DNA of 64,000 nt, taken from Nematostella vectensis. Lineage: Eukaryota; Cnidaria; Anthozoa; Actiniaria; Edwardsiidae. The stretch lies in contig NC_064044.1 of the NCBI RefSeq assembly GCF_932526225.1, positions 11,236,084 to 11,300,083 on the forward strand, given 5' to 3'. A model generated the notes under the pieces. That model ran no database searches and was not told the DNA's origin. It saw only the letters and a list, made by a program, of their open reading frames with translations. The stretch's first letter is position 1. Every line of letters starts with the position of its first letter. Below, one piece after another: positions 22,485 to 35,800 of this stretch. The translations under genes were made by a program, and so were the position numbers.

Positions 22485-25480
22485 ATTTATTTTATTTATT
22501 TATTTATAAGGCTTCTACCACTATTACACATATTGAAATAGCGGTAAGGTTGACACAACAGAGCACGGCTCCAACTCAAGTGTAACCCTTTAAAATAAAA
22601 GAAAACATAATTGACAATAACGACAACAACAAAATGAAGGTAAATATGAAGAAAAAGTAATTAGAGACAATAACGACAACAACAAAATGAAGGTAAATAT
22701 GAAGAAAAAGTAATTAGAGAAAAGCCCTACTCTAAATTGCTAATAGCAACAGGATGGTTGCGAAAGAATATTTCTAGCGCGGCAGCACTTAGGACAAACT
22801 GATTTCCATGTAACTGCATTTTCGGTATTAAAAGTAGTTTGTAGCGCCTGGCTATATCTGTCTGTTAGTTTGTTTTTAAAAGAGGGTAGTGATGACGTAG
22901 TGCGTATATCTACAGGGAGTGTATTCCACACCTTTGGGATTCGATTGAAAAATGAATTTTGAAAAAGCTTTGTTTTACAGAGGGGGGTGGCTATATCAAG
23001 GCTGCTCCTGTGGCGGGACGATCTTAGTGATGGCAATGGTTTAAAGTAATGCGATAACGGAATATTATAGTGACCATTTAGGCATTTATACATAAAAACA
23101 AGGTCCTTAATTTCATGCCAGTAGGAGAGGGGTAGCAAATTTGCCTGTTCTAAGCGTTCCTGGTATGTGAGTTCAGCGCTATTTGTAAGTATCACTTTTG
23201 TCGCACGGCGTTGCAGAGCCTCCACTGATCTCATGTCCGTAATTGCTTGAGGTGCCCACACCTCGCTCGCGTATCCCACTGTTGGTCTAACTATTGACAG
23301 ATAAAGGGATCTTCTAGCATCTGTATCGAAGTCACGTAAACCGTTTCGTCGTAGGAACCCCAGCATTTGGTATCCCTTGGAAACGGCAATAGAGGACTGC
23401 TCGGACCACTTGAGGTCCCTGGCGACCACCACTCCTAGGTCTTTCTGAGCCGGAGTAAGCTTAAGTATGTGGCCATCGATCGAATAATTCGTTTCGATGG
23501 GGCTGCGTTTGCGAGTCACCCGCAGGACCTCGCACTTGTCGATGTTATAGCGCAGTTTCCATGCTCGGCTCCACTCTGATAGAACGTCAAGATCACTCTG
23601 CAGTTTGACAGCGTCAGAGGGAGAGCTGATAGTACGGTAACATTTGGTGTCATCCGCAAAAAGACTAAGTGAGGTACCAGGGTCCAAAAGGGCCGGTAAG
23701 TCATTGATGTATACTAGGAAGAGTAGAGGACCAAGTAGACTGCCTTGAGGTACACCGGAGAGTACTGGGAGAGGTGAAGATGTTGCTCCCTGGACTACTG
23801 TGCACTGGGTTCTGTCAGATAAGTAGTGCGTGAACCAGTCTAGGACTTTGCCACGGAATCCATAATGATGTAGCTTGTGTATCAGCCGGGCGTGCGAGAC
23901 GCTATCAAACGCTTTTGCGAAGTCGAGGTATATTACGTCGCACTGTTGACCCTTATCAAGAGCATTGCCAACAGAATGCAAGAACTCTAGAAGCTGGGTG
24001 ACTGTTGAGCGGCCTCGCATAAACCCATGTTGGCAGTTGGAAAGGTACTGCGATACGTGATCGATCATGCGTGCAAAGATACAGCGTTCAAGTACTTTCG
24101 AGGTCACACTGAGCAGGGAGATTGGTCGGTAATTCTCAACCCTTCCTTTACGATTTTTTTTGAAGATTGGAACAATTAAGGACTTCTTCCATTCAACGGG
24201 CAGCTTGCCTAGCTCAAGTGATTTATTGAAAAGTCCACAGAGTGATGGTGCTAGCTCATCAGCACAGATTTTTAGGACGGCAGATGGAATATTGTCTGGA
24301 CCACGAGCCTTGCGCGGATCTACGCTTGCAAGGGCTGCCCGCACTTCCTCCACAGACAACTGGATTGCCTGTAGCACACTTGAGTTTCCCGAGGAGTAGT
24401 CATGGTATGCCTCTGGGAATCTGTCATCGTCTCGAGTAAAAGTGGAGAAAAAGAAGCGGTTGAAAGCTTCGGCCTTTTCGTCAGGTGAATAGAATTTGGA
24501 TCCGTTGTGAGTTACAGTGTCAGGTATCGAGTTCGACTTCGTTTTAGCTCTGAAGTAACTCCAGAACTTCTTCGGGTTGCTTTTTAGTGACTGGCTAAGG
24601 CCCTCAACGTATAGCTTGTGTTTCGCAGCGATCAGAGTTTTACATTCCCGTCTGAGGAGGGCGTATTTCAGCTGGTGTGATTGGTGGCCGGTTCTCTTGG
24701 CCTTTCGTCTGGCTGTTTCTTTTTTCTTAAGGAGGTTGATTACTTCAGCGTCAAACCATGGTGGAGTTGAGTTGGGTCTAGATCTTATTTTTGGCACGTG
24801 CTTGTCCAGTATCTCGAACAATACACGGCACCACCCGTCCCACGCAATGTCGATGTCATTGTTCCTAGCGCATTCCACGAGGAGAGCCGACTCGCGTATT
24901 TCATCTCGCAGAGCCGTAAGGTCGATATTCCTGAAGTTGTAGATAGTACGGTGAGGTGCGTTAAAGCGACGGAGCTGTGTACTTAAACAAAACTGGACAA
25001 TAGAATGATCCGTAGGGAATCCCATTGAATCAGGACAGAGCGCTTCTATTTCAGAGATCAGTTCCGGCTCATTAGTGATAACAAGGTCAAGTATGTGCCC
25101 AGTATTGTCCAAAGGCGAGAAGTGCGTAGGGGAGGTATTTATCTGGAATAAGGCATTGTCCTTTAAAGATTCAGTAAATGCAGATTCTTGTTGAGTGTTT
25201 GAATAACCAGATCCATCCAACCATTCGACTTTAGGCAGATTAAAATCCCCCAAAATTAGATATTTTGTTCGATGTAGTCTCGAGGCAGCCCTAGTAAATT
25301 CCGAGAACATTTTCATAAAATCCATATCAGCATCGGGCGGGCGGTACACAACAGATACTACGATTTTACTAGTGCCGGGACGAGATAACTCCACACATAT
25401 AATTTCTAGATCGTTTTCAAGTTCGTGACGGCGAAGAGAAGCAATACTTATATATAATAATATATAGAATAATTATACGA
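22485..25480 (-). mobile_element. 5'-truncated LINE (CR1/jockey-like non-LTR retrotransposon)
   Basis: Minus-strand element. The 3' end is at about 22485-22510 in a (TTTA)n-type tail (reads as AATAAATAAATAA on the coding strand). The 3' UTR contains two copies of a roughly 53-bp segment (GACAATAACGACAACAACAA). The ORF runs from a truncated endonuclease domain through reverse transcriptase. The frame stays open upstream of the first listed codon to about 25445, so the 5' end was lost on insertion, as is usual for LINEs. Confidence 0.9.
22740..25394 (-). CDS. LINE ORF2: partial endonuclease plus reverse transcriptase
   Basis: 884 codons counted from a GTG at 25394; this is not a true start, because the same frame continues upstream. 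Residues 1-160 are the C-terminal part of an APE-type endonuclease (YRPP, GDFNLP, DLVIT, TDHS). About 330-640 is reverse transcriptase: the PIFKKN and NYRPISLL region, DFAKAFD, GVPQGSLLGP, and the catalytic FADD. The C-terminal part has the VRPTVGYASEVW region seen in CR1/jockey-type elements. The ORF has no internal stops, so the copy is fairly young although truncated. The clade is a recognition call, not a tree. Confidence 0.88.
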   Translation of the reverse strand: MELSRPGTSKIVVSVVYRPPDADMDFMKMFSEFTRAASRLHRTKYLILGDFNLPKVEWLDGSGYSNTQQESAFTESLKDNALFQINTSPTHFSPLDNTGHILDLVITNEPELISEIEALCPDSMGFPTDHSIVQFCLSTQLRRFNAPHRTIYNFRNIDLTALRDEIRESALLVECARNNDIDIAWDGWCRVLFEILDKHVPKIRSRPNSTPPWFDAEVINLLKKKETARRKAKRTGHQSHQLKYALLRRECKTLIAAKHKLYVEGLSQSLKSNPKKFWSYFRAKTKSNSIPDTVTHNGSKFYSPDEKAEAFNRFFFSTFTRDDDRFPEAYHDYSSGNSSVLQAIQLSVEEVRAALASVDPRKARGPDNIPSAVLKICADELAPSLCGLFNKSLELGKLPVEWKKSLIVPIFKKNRKGRVENYRPISLLSVTSKVLERCIFARMIDHVSQYLSNCQHGFMRGRSTVTQLLEFLHSVGNALDKGQQCDVIYLDFAKAFDSVSHARLIHKLHHYGFRGKVLDWFTHYLSDRTQCTVVQGATSSPLPVLSGVPQGSLLGPLLFLVYINDLPALLDPGTSLSLFADDTKCYRTISSPSDAVKLQSDLDVLSEWSRAWKLRYNIDKCEVLRVTRKRSPIETNYSIDGHILKLTPAQKDLGVVVARDLKWSEQSSIAVSKGYQMLGFLRRNGLRDFDTDARRSLYLSIVRPTVGYASEVWAPQAITDMRSVEALQRRATKVILTNSAELTYQERLEQANLLPLSYWHEIKDLVFMYKCLNGHYNIPLSHYFKPLPSLRSSRHRSSLDIATPLCKTKLFQNSFFNRIPKVWNTLPVDIRTTSSLPSFKNKLTDRYSQALQTTFNTENAVTWKSVCPKCCRARNILSQPSCCY

Positions 25481-26556
25481 TGTCGACCCACTGGAGACTG
25501 ATGCTATGTTAAAGAAGTCACAAAATATATACATTCAATCGAATATTATTAAAGAAGATTAAACTACATTCGTGGATTGTCATTTTGAAGTTTTATCTTA
25601 AACACAAACCTCTTTTTTCCCATTGCAATGGAGAAGAGTGGTTGATCAGCATTCTATAAAGACAAGTACTATTGGTCATCATGCAGGATGAGGAATTGCA
25701 CTTACAGATCACGTGGCTTTTTGGGAGTCAAATTGGCGTGCGCTCAGGCTTTTACCGACAGCAACAAAAAGCAACTTATTTAACGCTTACGTATAAGCTG
25801 GAAAGTCAGAAGGGGCTTATTTCATTCTATTTTTCGCCGTTCTCTACGGTAAAGTCATTTATGTGACTATTATGGCTGGAGTCACGTGACCAGTTAGTGC
25901 ATGTCGCTTATTCGAGTACGATTTGCCACTCAAAAAGTCACGTGACCAGTTAGTACACGATTTGTCTGTTATGGGAAGCTTTATCAAACATTTATGTGTT
26001 GTTTAACTAATAGGATTTAGCCAGAAGTCAGAACAACATCTTTTTTTTGCGATCTAGAATGGTTCATATATTTGTCCAGATAACCCAAACGTTATATTCC
26101 AAGTAACATAACTCAGAGATGCGAGAAGATAAAACGGCCGCGTAAATCCAGCAACGGACTTTTAGAAACTTTTGTAGCAACAATATTCCAAATCTACTCT
26201 GCATGTATCAAAAGCTTTATTCGGCTTTTCTTTTATTTTCTTCTTTTCGGACTGTTGTGATGGTGGGTAACTATTCAATAAAGGTAGCGTGGGTTGAATG
26301 TTTTCTAGAAACCAAGAAAGGCCGTAGATCACTTTTATTCAGTGATAAAAACCCCGAGCAACCAGCAGACTCCCAGGAGACTTGTAGCCACTGCACTTCG
26401 TTTAGAGAGAATAAAGTGAATCCTCATCTAGTAAGACATCCCCAAAAGTCAAAGAAGTATCACAAATTTTCTAAAGAAAACCTTGGAGTTGCTTATGCTC
26501 CCAACGCCACACCGAATAAGAACAAAGTCACACACAAGAATACCGAAGAAACCAAC
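25480..26556. other. intergenic region upstream of the PAN/EGF gene
   Basis: 25545-25575 (CTACATTCGTGGATTG and onward) closely matches 59541-59571. 25703-25893 resembles the MITE at 57713-57937 (ATCACGTGGCTTTTTGGG, GCGTGCGCTCAGGCTTTTA). An open frame runs from 26203 into the PAN exon but has no recognisable motif before the signal peptide at 26557, so it is probably the 5' UTR. Confidence 0.45.
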
Positions 26557-26889
26557 ATGGCAGACTTTCATAAGAAATGCTTTGTCGTGTTCTGTATTTT
26601 CGCGGGATTGCTCAGCCTTGGAATAGCACAAGGAGGATTCTCATACGTCTCCTTTAAGAAAGATCCATTGAAGAGGCTTGCTATCGCAAACGCTACACAG
26701 CACTTGGTGAAGCGACTCGGTGAGTGTACGAAGAAATGTATCCTAGCTACCGAGTGTGTGTCGTTTAACTTTGAAAACAAGGCTTCAACTGGACTTGCTG
26801 ATATCATATGCGAGCTGCTTAACACAGACAAGTACTTTTCCTCGACCCTTCTGAAGGATGATGCGAGTTTTGACTACTTTTACCCTCAG
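26557..26889 (+). CDS. exon 1: signal peptide and PAN domain
   Basis: 111 codons ending CAG before donor GTAACG (phase 0). The hydrophobic run VVFCIFAGLLSLGIA followed by QGG is a clear signal peptide. Cysteines at GEC, KKC, TEC and ICE have PAN-like spacing. The in-frame extension back to 26203 is probably 5' UTR. Confidence 0.85.
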
Positions 26890-29800
26890 GTAACGTAAAG
26901 TTTTCCATTCAACTTTGTCAGAATATTTTTTACACTTGGTGGCTGTGTGTATGCCTCCCCAATATTTTCTTATATGTTTCTGTATCGGGCCCCAATATTT
27001 CAAGGCCTGCTACAACTTTCAAATTCCAATTCCAAAATGAGACCTCTTTCGAGAAAATAGCCTGCTTGGAGGCGGTGATTGGTTTTATTATTGCGGAAAA
27101 CCCTCTCCGTTCGGTGATCGCGGGCGCCTTTCGCGATGATAACACCGAGTTTCGCCTGCAAGCGAAATAAATGCTTCAACTCTGTTTAGTATTTCAAAAA
27201 TCTTAAAACTTTCAATGGCTGTTCTAGAAACTTCTTCGTATCAATTATTTACCAAGTTTAAAAACAGGTATTTTGTCAAATGTTTTAATAAGCAAAACAC
27301 TGCTTTGAGTCGTTTCTGTTAGAAAAGGCACTCGCTCACGAAAACTCTCGCTCACGATATTGAACTAGAAGAACAAAACGATAGCAAAAATTAATATATG
27401 TATATTTATGTTTATTTCCCTATGTGTTAGCATGTTTAACTTTTATAGTAACTAGGAAAACAAATTTTTTAAACGACTTTGAGAAAGTCTAGGTCTTCAC
27501 CTGAAAGTCGCTCTGTTTGCCCGGGCCCGGTTCCCAGCATAAGCAACAAAAAAGAAGCAGAATTTAAATAACTTAATTTCATTATCTTTAACTCTTTGTT
27601 CCTACTGCTGTCTTTATCGAAAATATAGAGTGTGAATCGCCCAAAATAGAAACATAAGAACCTATTCAGATAGCCCATTTTTTTTTTTCGGCTTCTGCTT
27701 ATCGTACCGGCCCACACAATCAGTCTTGTCTGCGGATACCATATAGTATGAATCTGACCAAAGTATAAACAAGTGGGATCCAACAAATGGATCGCGCCGT
27801 TTGTTGTCTCTGCCGCATGTAGAGCCGTTCTGTTTTTAAAACAAATGCTTTCAGAGCCGTTCTGTTTTTAAAACAAATGCTTTCAGAATGATAATGACGT
27901 AGGGATGTTTGTTGCGTTGTAAACCAGAACAAAATAGTAATGTGGAAGTAAGGTTGAATTTTTTCTTGTTTTAGAATAAATAACTCTATAAGTAATGTTG
28001 CCCTGTGGATGATATTATATTAGTAATGTTGCGTTGTCCTATATAGATGATTATTATATTAATAACGTTGAATTGTCCTGTAGAACAAATGCTTAAAGTC
28101 GCCGCCATGTCACAGCGCATCCTCATGTCGCCCGCTGTACGATCAGGACGATTACTACTGCGCATGCCCAATAAACAGGAGCGGGAAACACTGCGAAACA
28201 GGTGATCGATTATCATAAGTATTGATTATCATTCAGGACCAATTCTCATAAGTGTAAGTAGATGTTGGGCTCCCTGTGTTTACCCACAAGGCCAGTTGGG
28301 TTAAGTAAGATTAAAGATGGCGGCTCGTAAACACTTGTATTGATTATACCGCTACAATAAGAACTGGTTCTAAAAAGGTTTGATTCTCACAAGGAATGAA
28401 TCTCTAGAGAATTGAATCTCATAAGGGAAGAGGTAAAAATATTTGTACTTCTTAGGATCCCGATTTAGGGGGGGGGGGGGGGGGGGTGAGCAACCCGTCA
28501 CCTTCCACCTCATGAAAGGGGCGTTCTATATGGCACCACCAACCTCTGGAGAGGGTTTACTGTGTGGCACTACCAACCTGTAGAGAGGGGTTACTATGTG
28601 GCACTACCAACCTTTAGAGAGGGGTTACTATGTGGCACTACCAACCTGTAGTGAGGGGTTACTATGTGGCACTACCAACCTCTAGAGAGGGGTTACTGTG
28701 TGGCACTACCAACCTCTAGAGAGGGGTTACTGTGTGGCACTACCAACCTGTAGAGAGGGGTTACTATGTGGCACCACCAACCTCTGGAGAGGGGTTACTG
28801 TGTGGCACTACCAACCTGTAGAGAGGGGTTACTGTGTGGCACTACCAACCTGTAGAGAGGGGTTACTATGTGGCACTACCAACCTGTAGAGAGGGGTTAC
28901 TGTGTGGCACTACCAACCTCTAGAGAGGGGTTACTGTGTGGCACTACCAACCTTTAGAGAGGGGTTACTGTGTGGCAACACCAACCTTTAGAGAGGGGTT
29001 ACTGTGTGGCACTACCAACCAGTAGAGAGGGGTTACTATGTGGCACTACCAACCTGTAGAGAGGGGTTACTGTGTGGCACTACCAACCTTTAGAGAGGGG
29101 TTACTGTGTGGCACTACCAACCTTTAGAGAGGGGTTACTGTGTGGCAACACCAACCTTTAGAGAGGGGTTACTGTGTGGCACTACCAACCTCTAGTGAGG
29201 GGTTACTGTGTGGCACTACCAACCTCTAGTGAGGGGTTACTGTGTGGCACTACCAACCTTTAGAGAGGGGTTACTGTGTGGCACTACCAACCTCTAGTGA
29301 GGGGTTACTGTGTGGCACTACCAACCTTTAGAGAGGGGTTACTGTGTGGCACTACCAACCTCTAGTGAGGGGTTACTATGTGGCACTACCAACCTCTAGA
29401 GAGGGGTTACTGTGTGGCACTACCAACCTCTGGAGAGGGGTTACTATGTGGCACTACCAACCTCTGGAGAGGGGTTACTATGTGGCACTACCAACCTGTA
29501 GAGGGGGGTTACTGTGTGGCACTACCAACCTGTAGAGAGGGGTTACTATGTGGCACTACCAACCTGTAGAGAGGGGTTACTGTGTGGCACTACCAACCTC
29601 TAGAGAGGGGTTACTGTGTGGCACTACCAACGTGTAGAGGGGGGTTACTGTGTGGCACTACCAACCTGTAGAGAGGGATTACTATGTGGCACTACCAACC
29701 TCTAGAGAGGGGTTACTATGTGGCAACACCAACCTTTAGAGAGGGGTTACTGTGTGGCACTACCAACCTCTAGAGAGGGGTTACTGTGTGGCACTACCAA

Positions 29801-32800
29801 CCTTTAGAGAGGGGTTACTATGTGGCACTACCAACCTGTAGAGAGGGGTTACTGTGTGGCACTACCAACCTTTAGAGAGGGGTTACTGTGTGGCACTACC
29901 AACCTTTAGAGAGGGGTTACTGTGTGGCACTACCAACCTGTAGAGGGGGGTACTATGTGGCACTACCAACCTTTAGAGAGGGGTTACTGTGTGGCACTAC
30001 CAACCTTTAGAGAGGGGTTACTGTGTGGCACTACCAACCTCTAGTGAGGGGTTACTGTGTGGCACTACCAACCTTTAGAGAGGGGTTACTGTGTGGCACT
30101 ACCAACCTCTAGAGAGGGGTTACTGTGTGGCACTACCAACCTCTAGTGGGGGGTTACTATGTGGCACTACCAACCTTTAGAGAGGGGTTACTGTGTGGCA
30201 CTACCAACCTCTAGAGAGGGGTTACTGTGTGGCAACACCAACCTTTAGAGAGGGGTTACTATGTGGCACTACCAACCTGTAGAGAGGGGTTACTGTGTGG
30301 CACTACCAACCTCTAGAGAGGGGTTACTGTGTGGCACTACCAACCTGTAGAGGGGGGTTACTGTGTGGCACTACCAACCTCTAGAGAGGGGTTACTATGT
30401 GGCAACACCAACCTTTAGAGAGGGGTTACTGTGTGGCACTACCAACCTTTAGAGAGGGGTTACTGTGTGGCACTACCAACCTCTAGAGAGGGGTTACTGT
30501 GTGGCACTACCAACCTTTAGAGAGGGGTTACTGTGTGGCACTACCAACCTGTAGAGAGGGGTTACTGTGTGACACCATCAACCTCTGGAGAGGGGTTACT
30601 GTGTGGCACTACCAACCTCTAGAGAGGGGTTACTGTGTGGCACTACCAACCTCTGGAGAGGGGTTACTGTGTGGCACTACCAACCTCTGGAGAGGGGTTA
30701 CTGTGTGGCAACACCAACCTTTAGAGAGGGGTTACTATGTGGCACTATCAACCTCTAGAGAGGGGTTACTGTGTGGCACTACCAACCTCTGGAGAGGGGT
30801 TACTGTGTGGCAACACCAACCTGTAGAGAGGGGTTACTGTGTGACACCATCAACCTCTGGAGAGGGGTTACTGTGTGGCAACACCAACCTCTAGTGAGGG
30901 GTTACTATGTGGCACTACCAACCTCTAGAGAGGGGTTACTATGTGGCAACACCAACCTGTAGAGAGGGGTTACTATGTGGCAACACCAACCTGTAGAGAG
31001 GGGTTACTATGTGGCAACACCAACCTCTAGTGAGGGGTTACTATGTGGCACTACCAACATCTGGAGAGGGGGTACTATGTTCTTTTTACCACCTCTGAAT
31101 CACCAGGATTCAAATCGGTCGATAATGGGAAAGGAAAGTGGTACGGGTTATTTTTAAAAGACTAATTTTTCACACGGCTGATGTCTGTTTTAAGAGCTCT
31201 GACATTTTTTATTTTAAGAGGCTGCCAATGGCAGTAAGGCGCGTACCCAGGATTCACTGTTTTTTTACCCATTTTTTGACGGCCATGGGGGTTGTGTACA
31301 CACCTGTTTATGCGCCGAAGGCATGGTGGAGAGGGCAGAGAGGGAATGAAGAGAGATGAGGAGTATGATAGAAAGGGAGGAGCTGGAACTATTACTTTGT
31401 ATCAATCAATAGAAGAAGGTTGGGCAACCGTTATAATATACTCAAAGTGTGGCTGATATTCTCTTTCGATATGCTCCACATTATGGGATAATTATGCATA
31501 CTTCCTAACTTACTAATGGTCAGCGGTCACATTTCAAAGCTATTCCAATGCAAATGAGACAGCGGTATATAACCCCAGGGACATAGAATACAATCAGTTC
31601 TTCCTTTCGTGCTACTACAGGTCAGTGAGTCAATTTGTATATTTTGTTTTGCATCGGACCGCGTGCTCTCTTTATCTTTCTACTTCTTTTCAGAAGGAAA
31701 ATGGCAAGCAAAGATGATAAGCAGAACCATATTGAACCTGAAATAACCGTTATTTCTCGTGAACCAGCGAGGGAAACACAGTCTACGAAGGATAAAGACG
31801 AAGAAGCATTGGAGTTTGATGTTGACGAACTGAAAGACCAGCTTGGTATATCTCATATGCTCGAGACAAAGAAATTCTTGATCGAGCAAGTTACTGCAAA
31901 ACAGGCAGCTACCTCGAATTATAACGCCAGTGAGGCTAATATTGCAGTGAAAACGTCCGACTCGGACGGTTCCGGTTTTGACCCGTCGGCTAGCCTTTTA
32001 CCGGCGGTCGGAGATTATACTCCTGACAAGGAGAGTAGTGCTAATTCGTCGCTGGACTCCAGCGCAGCAGCACAGTTCCTACCCTCTTTCTTTGAGGAAA
32101 AGGAGGGCTATGGTCCTAAGGTTATAGACGTTATTGCCGAGCGTGTCAACGACGCATGTTCTAAAAAACCTCTGGAGCAGAAGCTCAAGGAGCTGCAGAA
32201 TAAATATAAGACTCCAGAAAACTGCAAATTTATCTGCGTTCCTAAAGTAAACGTGGAATTGTGGCATGATCTAGAGCGAAACACCAAGTCCAGAGATTTA
32301 GGACTGCAAGAACTTCAAAAGAATGTGGTAAAAGCGGCGCAGCCCATTGTCATGCTGTTTGACTCTATCGCAGGTAGAGCAGTTGATCCTAAGGATATCT
32401 TGCCGATGCTGGCTGATTCTATTACCCTATTGGGGCATGCGCCTTACTTGTGCTCTCTAAAGAGACGAGAGCTACTGAAACCTGACATAGCTCAGGCCTA
32501 CCAGGCAGTGTGCAGCAAATCCAATCCTGTGACCACCTTTCTTTTTGGGGATGAACTCCCTAAACATGTCAAGGACATAGGTAAAGTTAATAAAATTGCT
32601 AGAAGGACACTAACTCGGGTGAGTTCATCGAGACGTGGGCGCTCTTTTGACTACAAATTCTCAAACAACAACAACAACAACACACAGAAGAATTACCAGA
32701 ACTCCTAGGACAAAGCTTGAATGAGGTACCTATGGCTCATGCGGGTAATCTGCAGCACCACATTGAAAACTTGCGTAAAATCACCAATGATCCCTGGGTA

Positions 32801-35800
32801 CTAGAAACTGTATCGGGATATCATTTGGAATACAGTGAGTCTCCTTTGCAAAATGAATTACCTAAGCAGGCTCCATTTGGCGAAGATGAGGAAAAGCTTA
32901 TTGATGAGGAGATCACTAAGTTAAATAGTAGAGGAGCCATCATCAAGGTTTCTCCCTGCACTGGGGAATTCATTTCAAATATCTTTCTAGTACCAAAGAA
33001 AACAGGTGATATGCGCCCAGTGATTAATTTAAAGCCCTTGAATAGTTTTGTACAAAAGATCCATTTTAAAATGGAAAATATTGATGTGGCCTTAGATGCC
33101 ATCGCAAAGGGTGTCTTTATGGTGTCAGTTGATTTAAAAGATGCTTATTTCAGCATTCCTATTTACAAGCCTGATCGTAAATATTTGAGGTTTAAGTGGA
33201 GAAATTTATGAATTTTCATGTTTACCCTTCGGCTACAGCCTAGCCTCCAGAGTTTTCACCAAGGTCCTTAAACCTGTTGTCTCTCATTTGAGACTAAATG
33301 GACGTCGAGTTGTGATATTTCTCGACGACATTCTTTTGATTGGTAGCTCTCCGCAGGAATGTTTCTCACATTTATCCATGCTCAGATTATTATTACATGA
33401 TTTGAGTTTTATAATAGATGAAGAAAAATCTCAGCTCACTCCAGTCAGTCAAATCACCTATCTGGGTTTTGATATTGACTCTGAGTAATGAAGCTCTCAT
33501 TGCCTATTAAGAAGGTTGAGAAAATAGTTCAGGCATGCAAAAAAGGTTTTGTTAAAAACGTTTGCCTCCGTCAGGGAAGTTGCTTGCATAGTGGGTTTGT
33601 TGGTATCAGCCTTCCCTGCTGTGAAGTATATTAAGCTTCACTACAGATCTATTGCAAGAGACACATTCCCAGAAATAAGAGACAACATGGCCGCCACGCA
33701 TGCGTAATGTAATGTATTTGAGAAAAACCTTAGGATCAAAACGAATAAACAGTAATGGCGGACTCTCGTTGTTTATTTCTGCTACCCAGAAAACCTTGCG
33801 GTCATACAAACAGGAATCCCAAACATTACATACTGCCCCACCCAAGTTTACAACTAAAAGATACTTGCTTGCTGAGGCCAGTAAAACTATCAAATTTATA
33901 CACACAATATGTCAACAAGTAAAAAACAACAACAATGTCCATGACAAGTTCTTGACAAGTTGTCAATCCATCAGATCCGGAAAAATGTACACAGTGTGTG
34001 ATATGCTGCTTAAAATTAACATACATAGTCTTTGAGGTGAGTAGGTGTGGTTTTGAGTCGAGTACTTCTTCGCAGAGTACTTGCAGGTTCAGAAGCTGGA
34101 AGCTCTGTCTTCTTCGGTTCCAATGAAGGTTCTGGAACTGTGATCTCAGGTTCCTTAAATTCCTCTGGAATCTGCTTGGGTACAGTTGTTTGCATTGGAA
34201 CTTGGGCCAATTCTGTTGAACTCTGAAGATCATTGGCGACTGTGGGTGTGCTTGTCCTCAGGCGAAGATGGTCAACATGTCGTCGAAACACTCCACCTGA
34301 ACTGAGTTGAACGACATACGAAACCGGTCCTGACTGTTGAATAATTGTTCCACATAACCACTTTGGACCATATGAAAAATTCTTGACAAATACTGGGTCA
34401 TTCACTTGAAATTCTCTGAGTGGCACTAGATTGTCGTGTTGTTTCTTCTGTGCGAGCTGTTTATCTTCTACACGAGTGCGAATTGTGTCCTGACTAAGGG
34501 GGTTTACCAGGTCCAAGCGCGTCTTCAGCTTCCGGTTCATTAATAGCTCACCAGGTGTTTTACCAGTGGTTGCATGAGGTGTGGTACGATAGCTTAGTAG
34601 AAATCTGCTTAACTTCGTGTCTAAGTTTTCCTTTTCCCCTCCCATCTTCTTCATTGTTTCCTTGAAAGTGCGAACATATCTTTCAGCAAATCCATTGGAT
34701 GCTGGGTGTTTAGGTGCTGAAGTGATGTGTTTTATGCCATTCTCAGACATAAAAAGGGCAAATTCTTCACCTATGAAGGCAGTTGCATTATCAGATACAA
34801 TGATATCAGGCAGTCCATGTACTGAGAAGCATTCTCTTAACTTCTGGATGGTTACTGCAGCAGTACTGGAGTTTGTCTTGAATACCTCGATCCACTTACT
34901 ATAGGCATCACCGATCACCAGGAACCTGTGTCCTTCGAAAGGTCCTGCATAGTCAATATGTATGCGAGACCAAGGTCTAGACGGCCACTCCCACGGATGT
35001 AGGGGTGCAGTAGAAGGTGCCTTAGCATTACTTTGGCAGCTTGTGCAATCTTTCACCTTTTGCTCAATATCCGCGTCCAGGCCAGGCCACCAGAAATAGC
35101 TTCGGGCTAACATTTTCATGCGAACCATTCCAGGATGTCCATCATGTAGTTCCTGGAGAAGCTTGACTCTTCCTTGAGGAGGAATGACTACGCGAGAGCC
35201 CCAGAGTAGACAGCCATCCTGACAGCTAAGTTGGTGCTTTCTATAAGAGTAGGGCTTGAACTCAATGCGATCATTTGAATTGGGCCAACCGGACATTACT
35301 TGGTGTCGTACTGCACTAAGAATAGGATCTTTTGAGGTCCAACGCTTAATGTCCTTGACTTTAACGGGTGTGTTGACTTCAAGATGATTCATTACAAACA
35401 TAATGTCGCCAGGCACTGGAACATTTCTGGTTTCATTTGGCAATGGCAGCCGGCTCAGGCCATCGGCATTACCATTTTTCTGGCCTTCTCGATATACTAA
35501 AGTGTATGAGTAGCCTGACAGGAATACCGCCCACCTCAATATGCGTGGTGAGGCTGAGGTCGGTATTTGTTTAGTTGACTGTAGCAGACCCAGCAGGGGT
35601 TTGTGATCAGTGTAGATGGTAAAACTCCGTCCATATAAGTATGAGTGGAACTTCCTCACCCCGAACATGATGGCTGCTGCCTCTTTGTCGAGCTGTGAAT
35701 AGTTCTTTTCGGCTGGGGACAGAGTACGTGAGGCATATGAAATAGGACGTTCAGTCCCATCATCCATCACATGTGAAATAACACAACCAAGACCATATGG

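Noticed and set aside
22740-25394. Possible domesticated reverse transcriptase gene
   Set aside because: The frame is truncated at the endonuclease and is followed by a LINE-type tail; a normal 5'-truncated LINE explains it.
26203-26556. N-terminal extension of the PAN protein from an upstream in-frame ATG
   Set aside because: It would bury the strong signal peptide at 26557 in the middle of the protein; no motif upstream.
30499-30894. 131-codon repeat protein (MWHYQPL-type) in the 34-bp array
   Set aside because: Pure translation of the minisatellite; similar frames appear in all phases and there is no start or splice context.
28698-31098. CRISPR-like array
   Set aside because: Units are contiguous 34-bp tandem repeats without unique spacers, in an animal-type genome.
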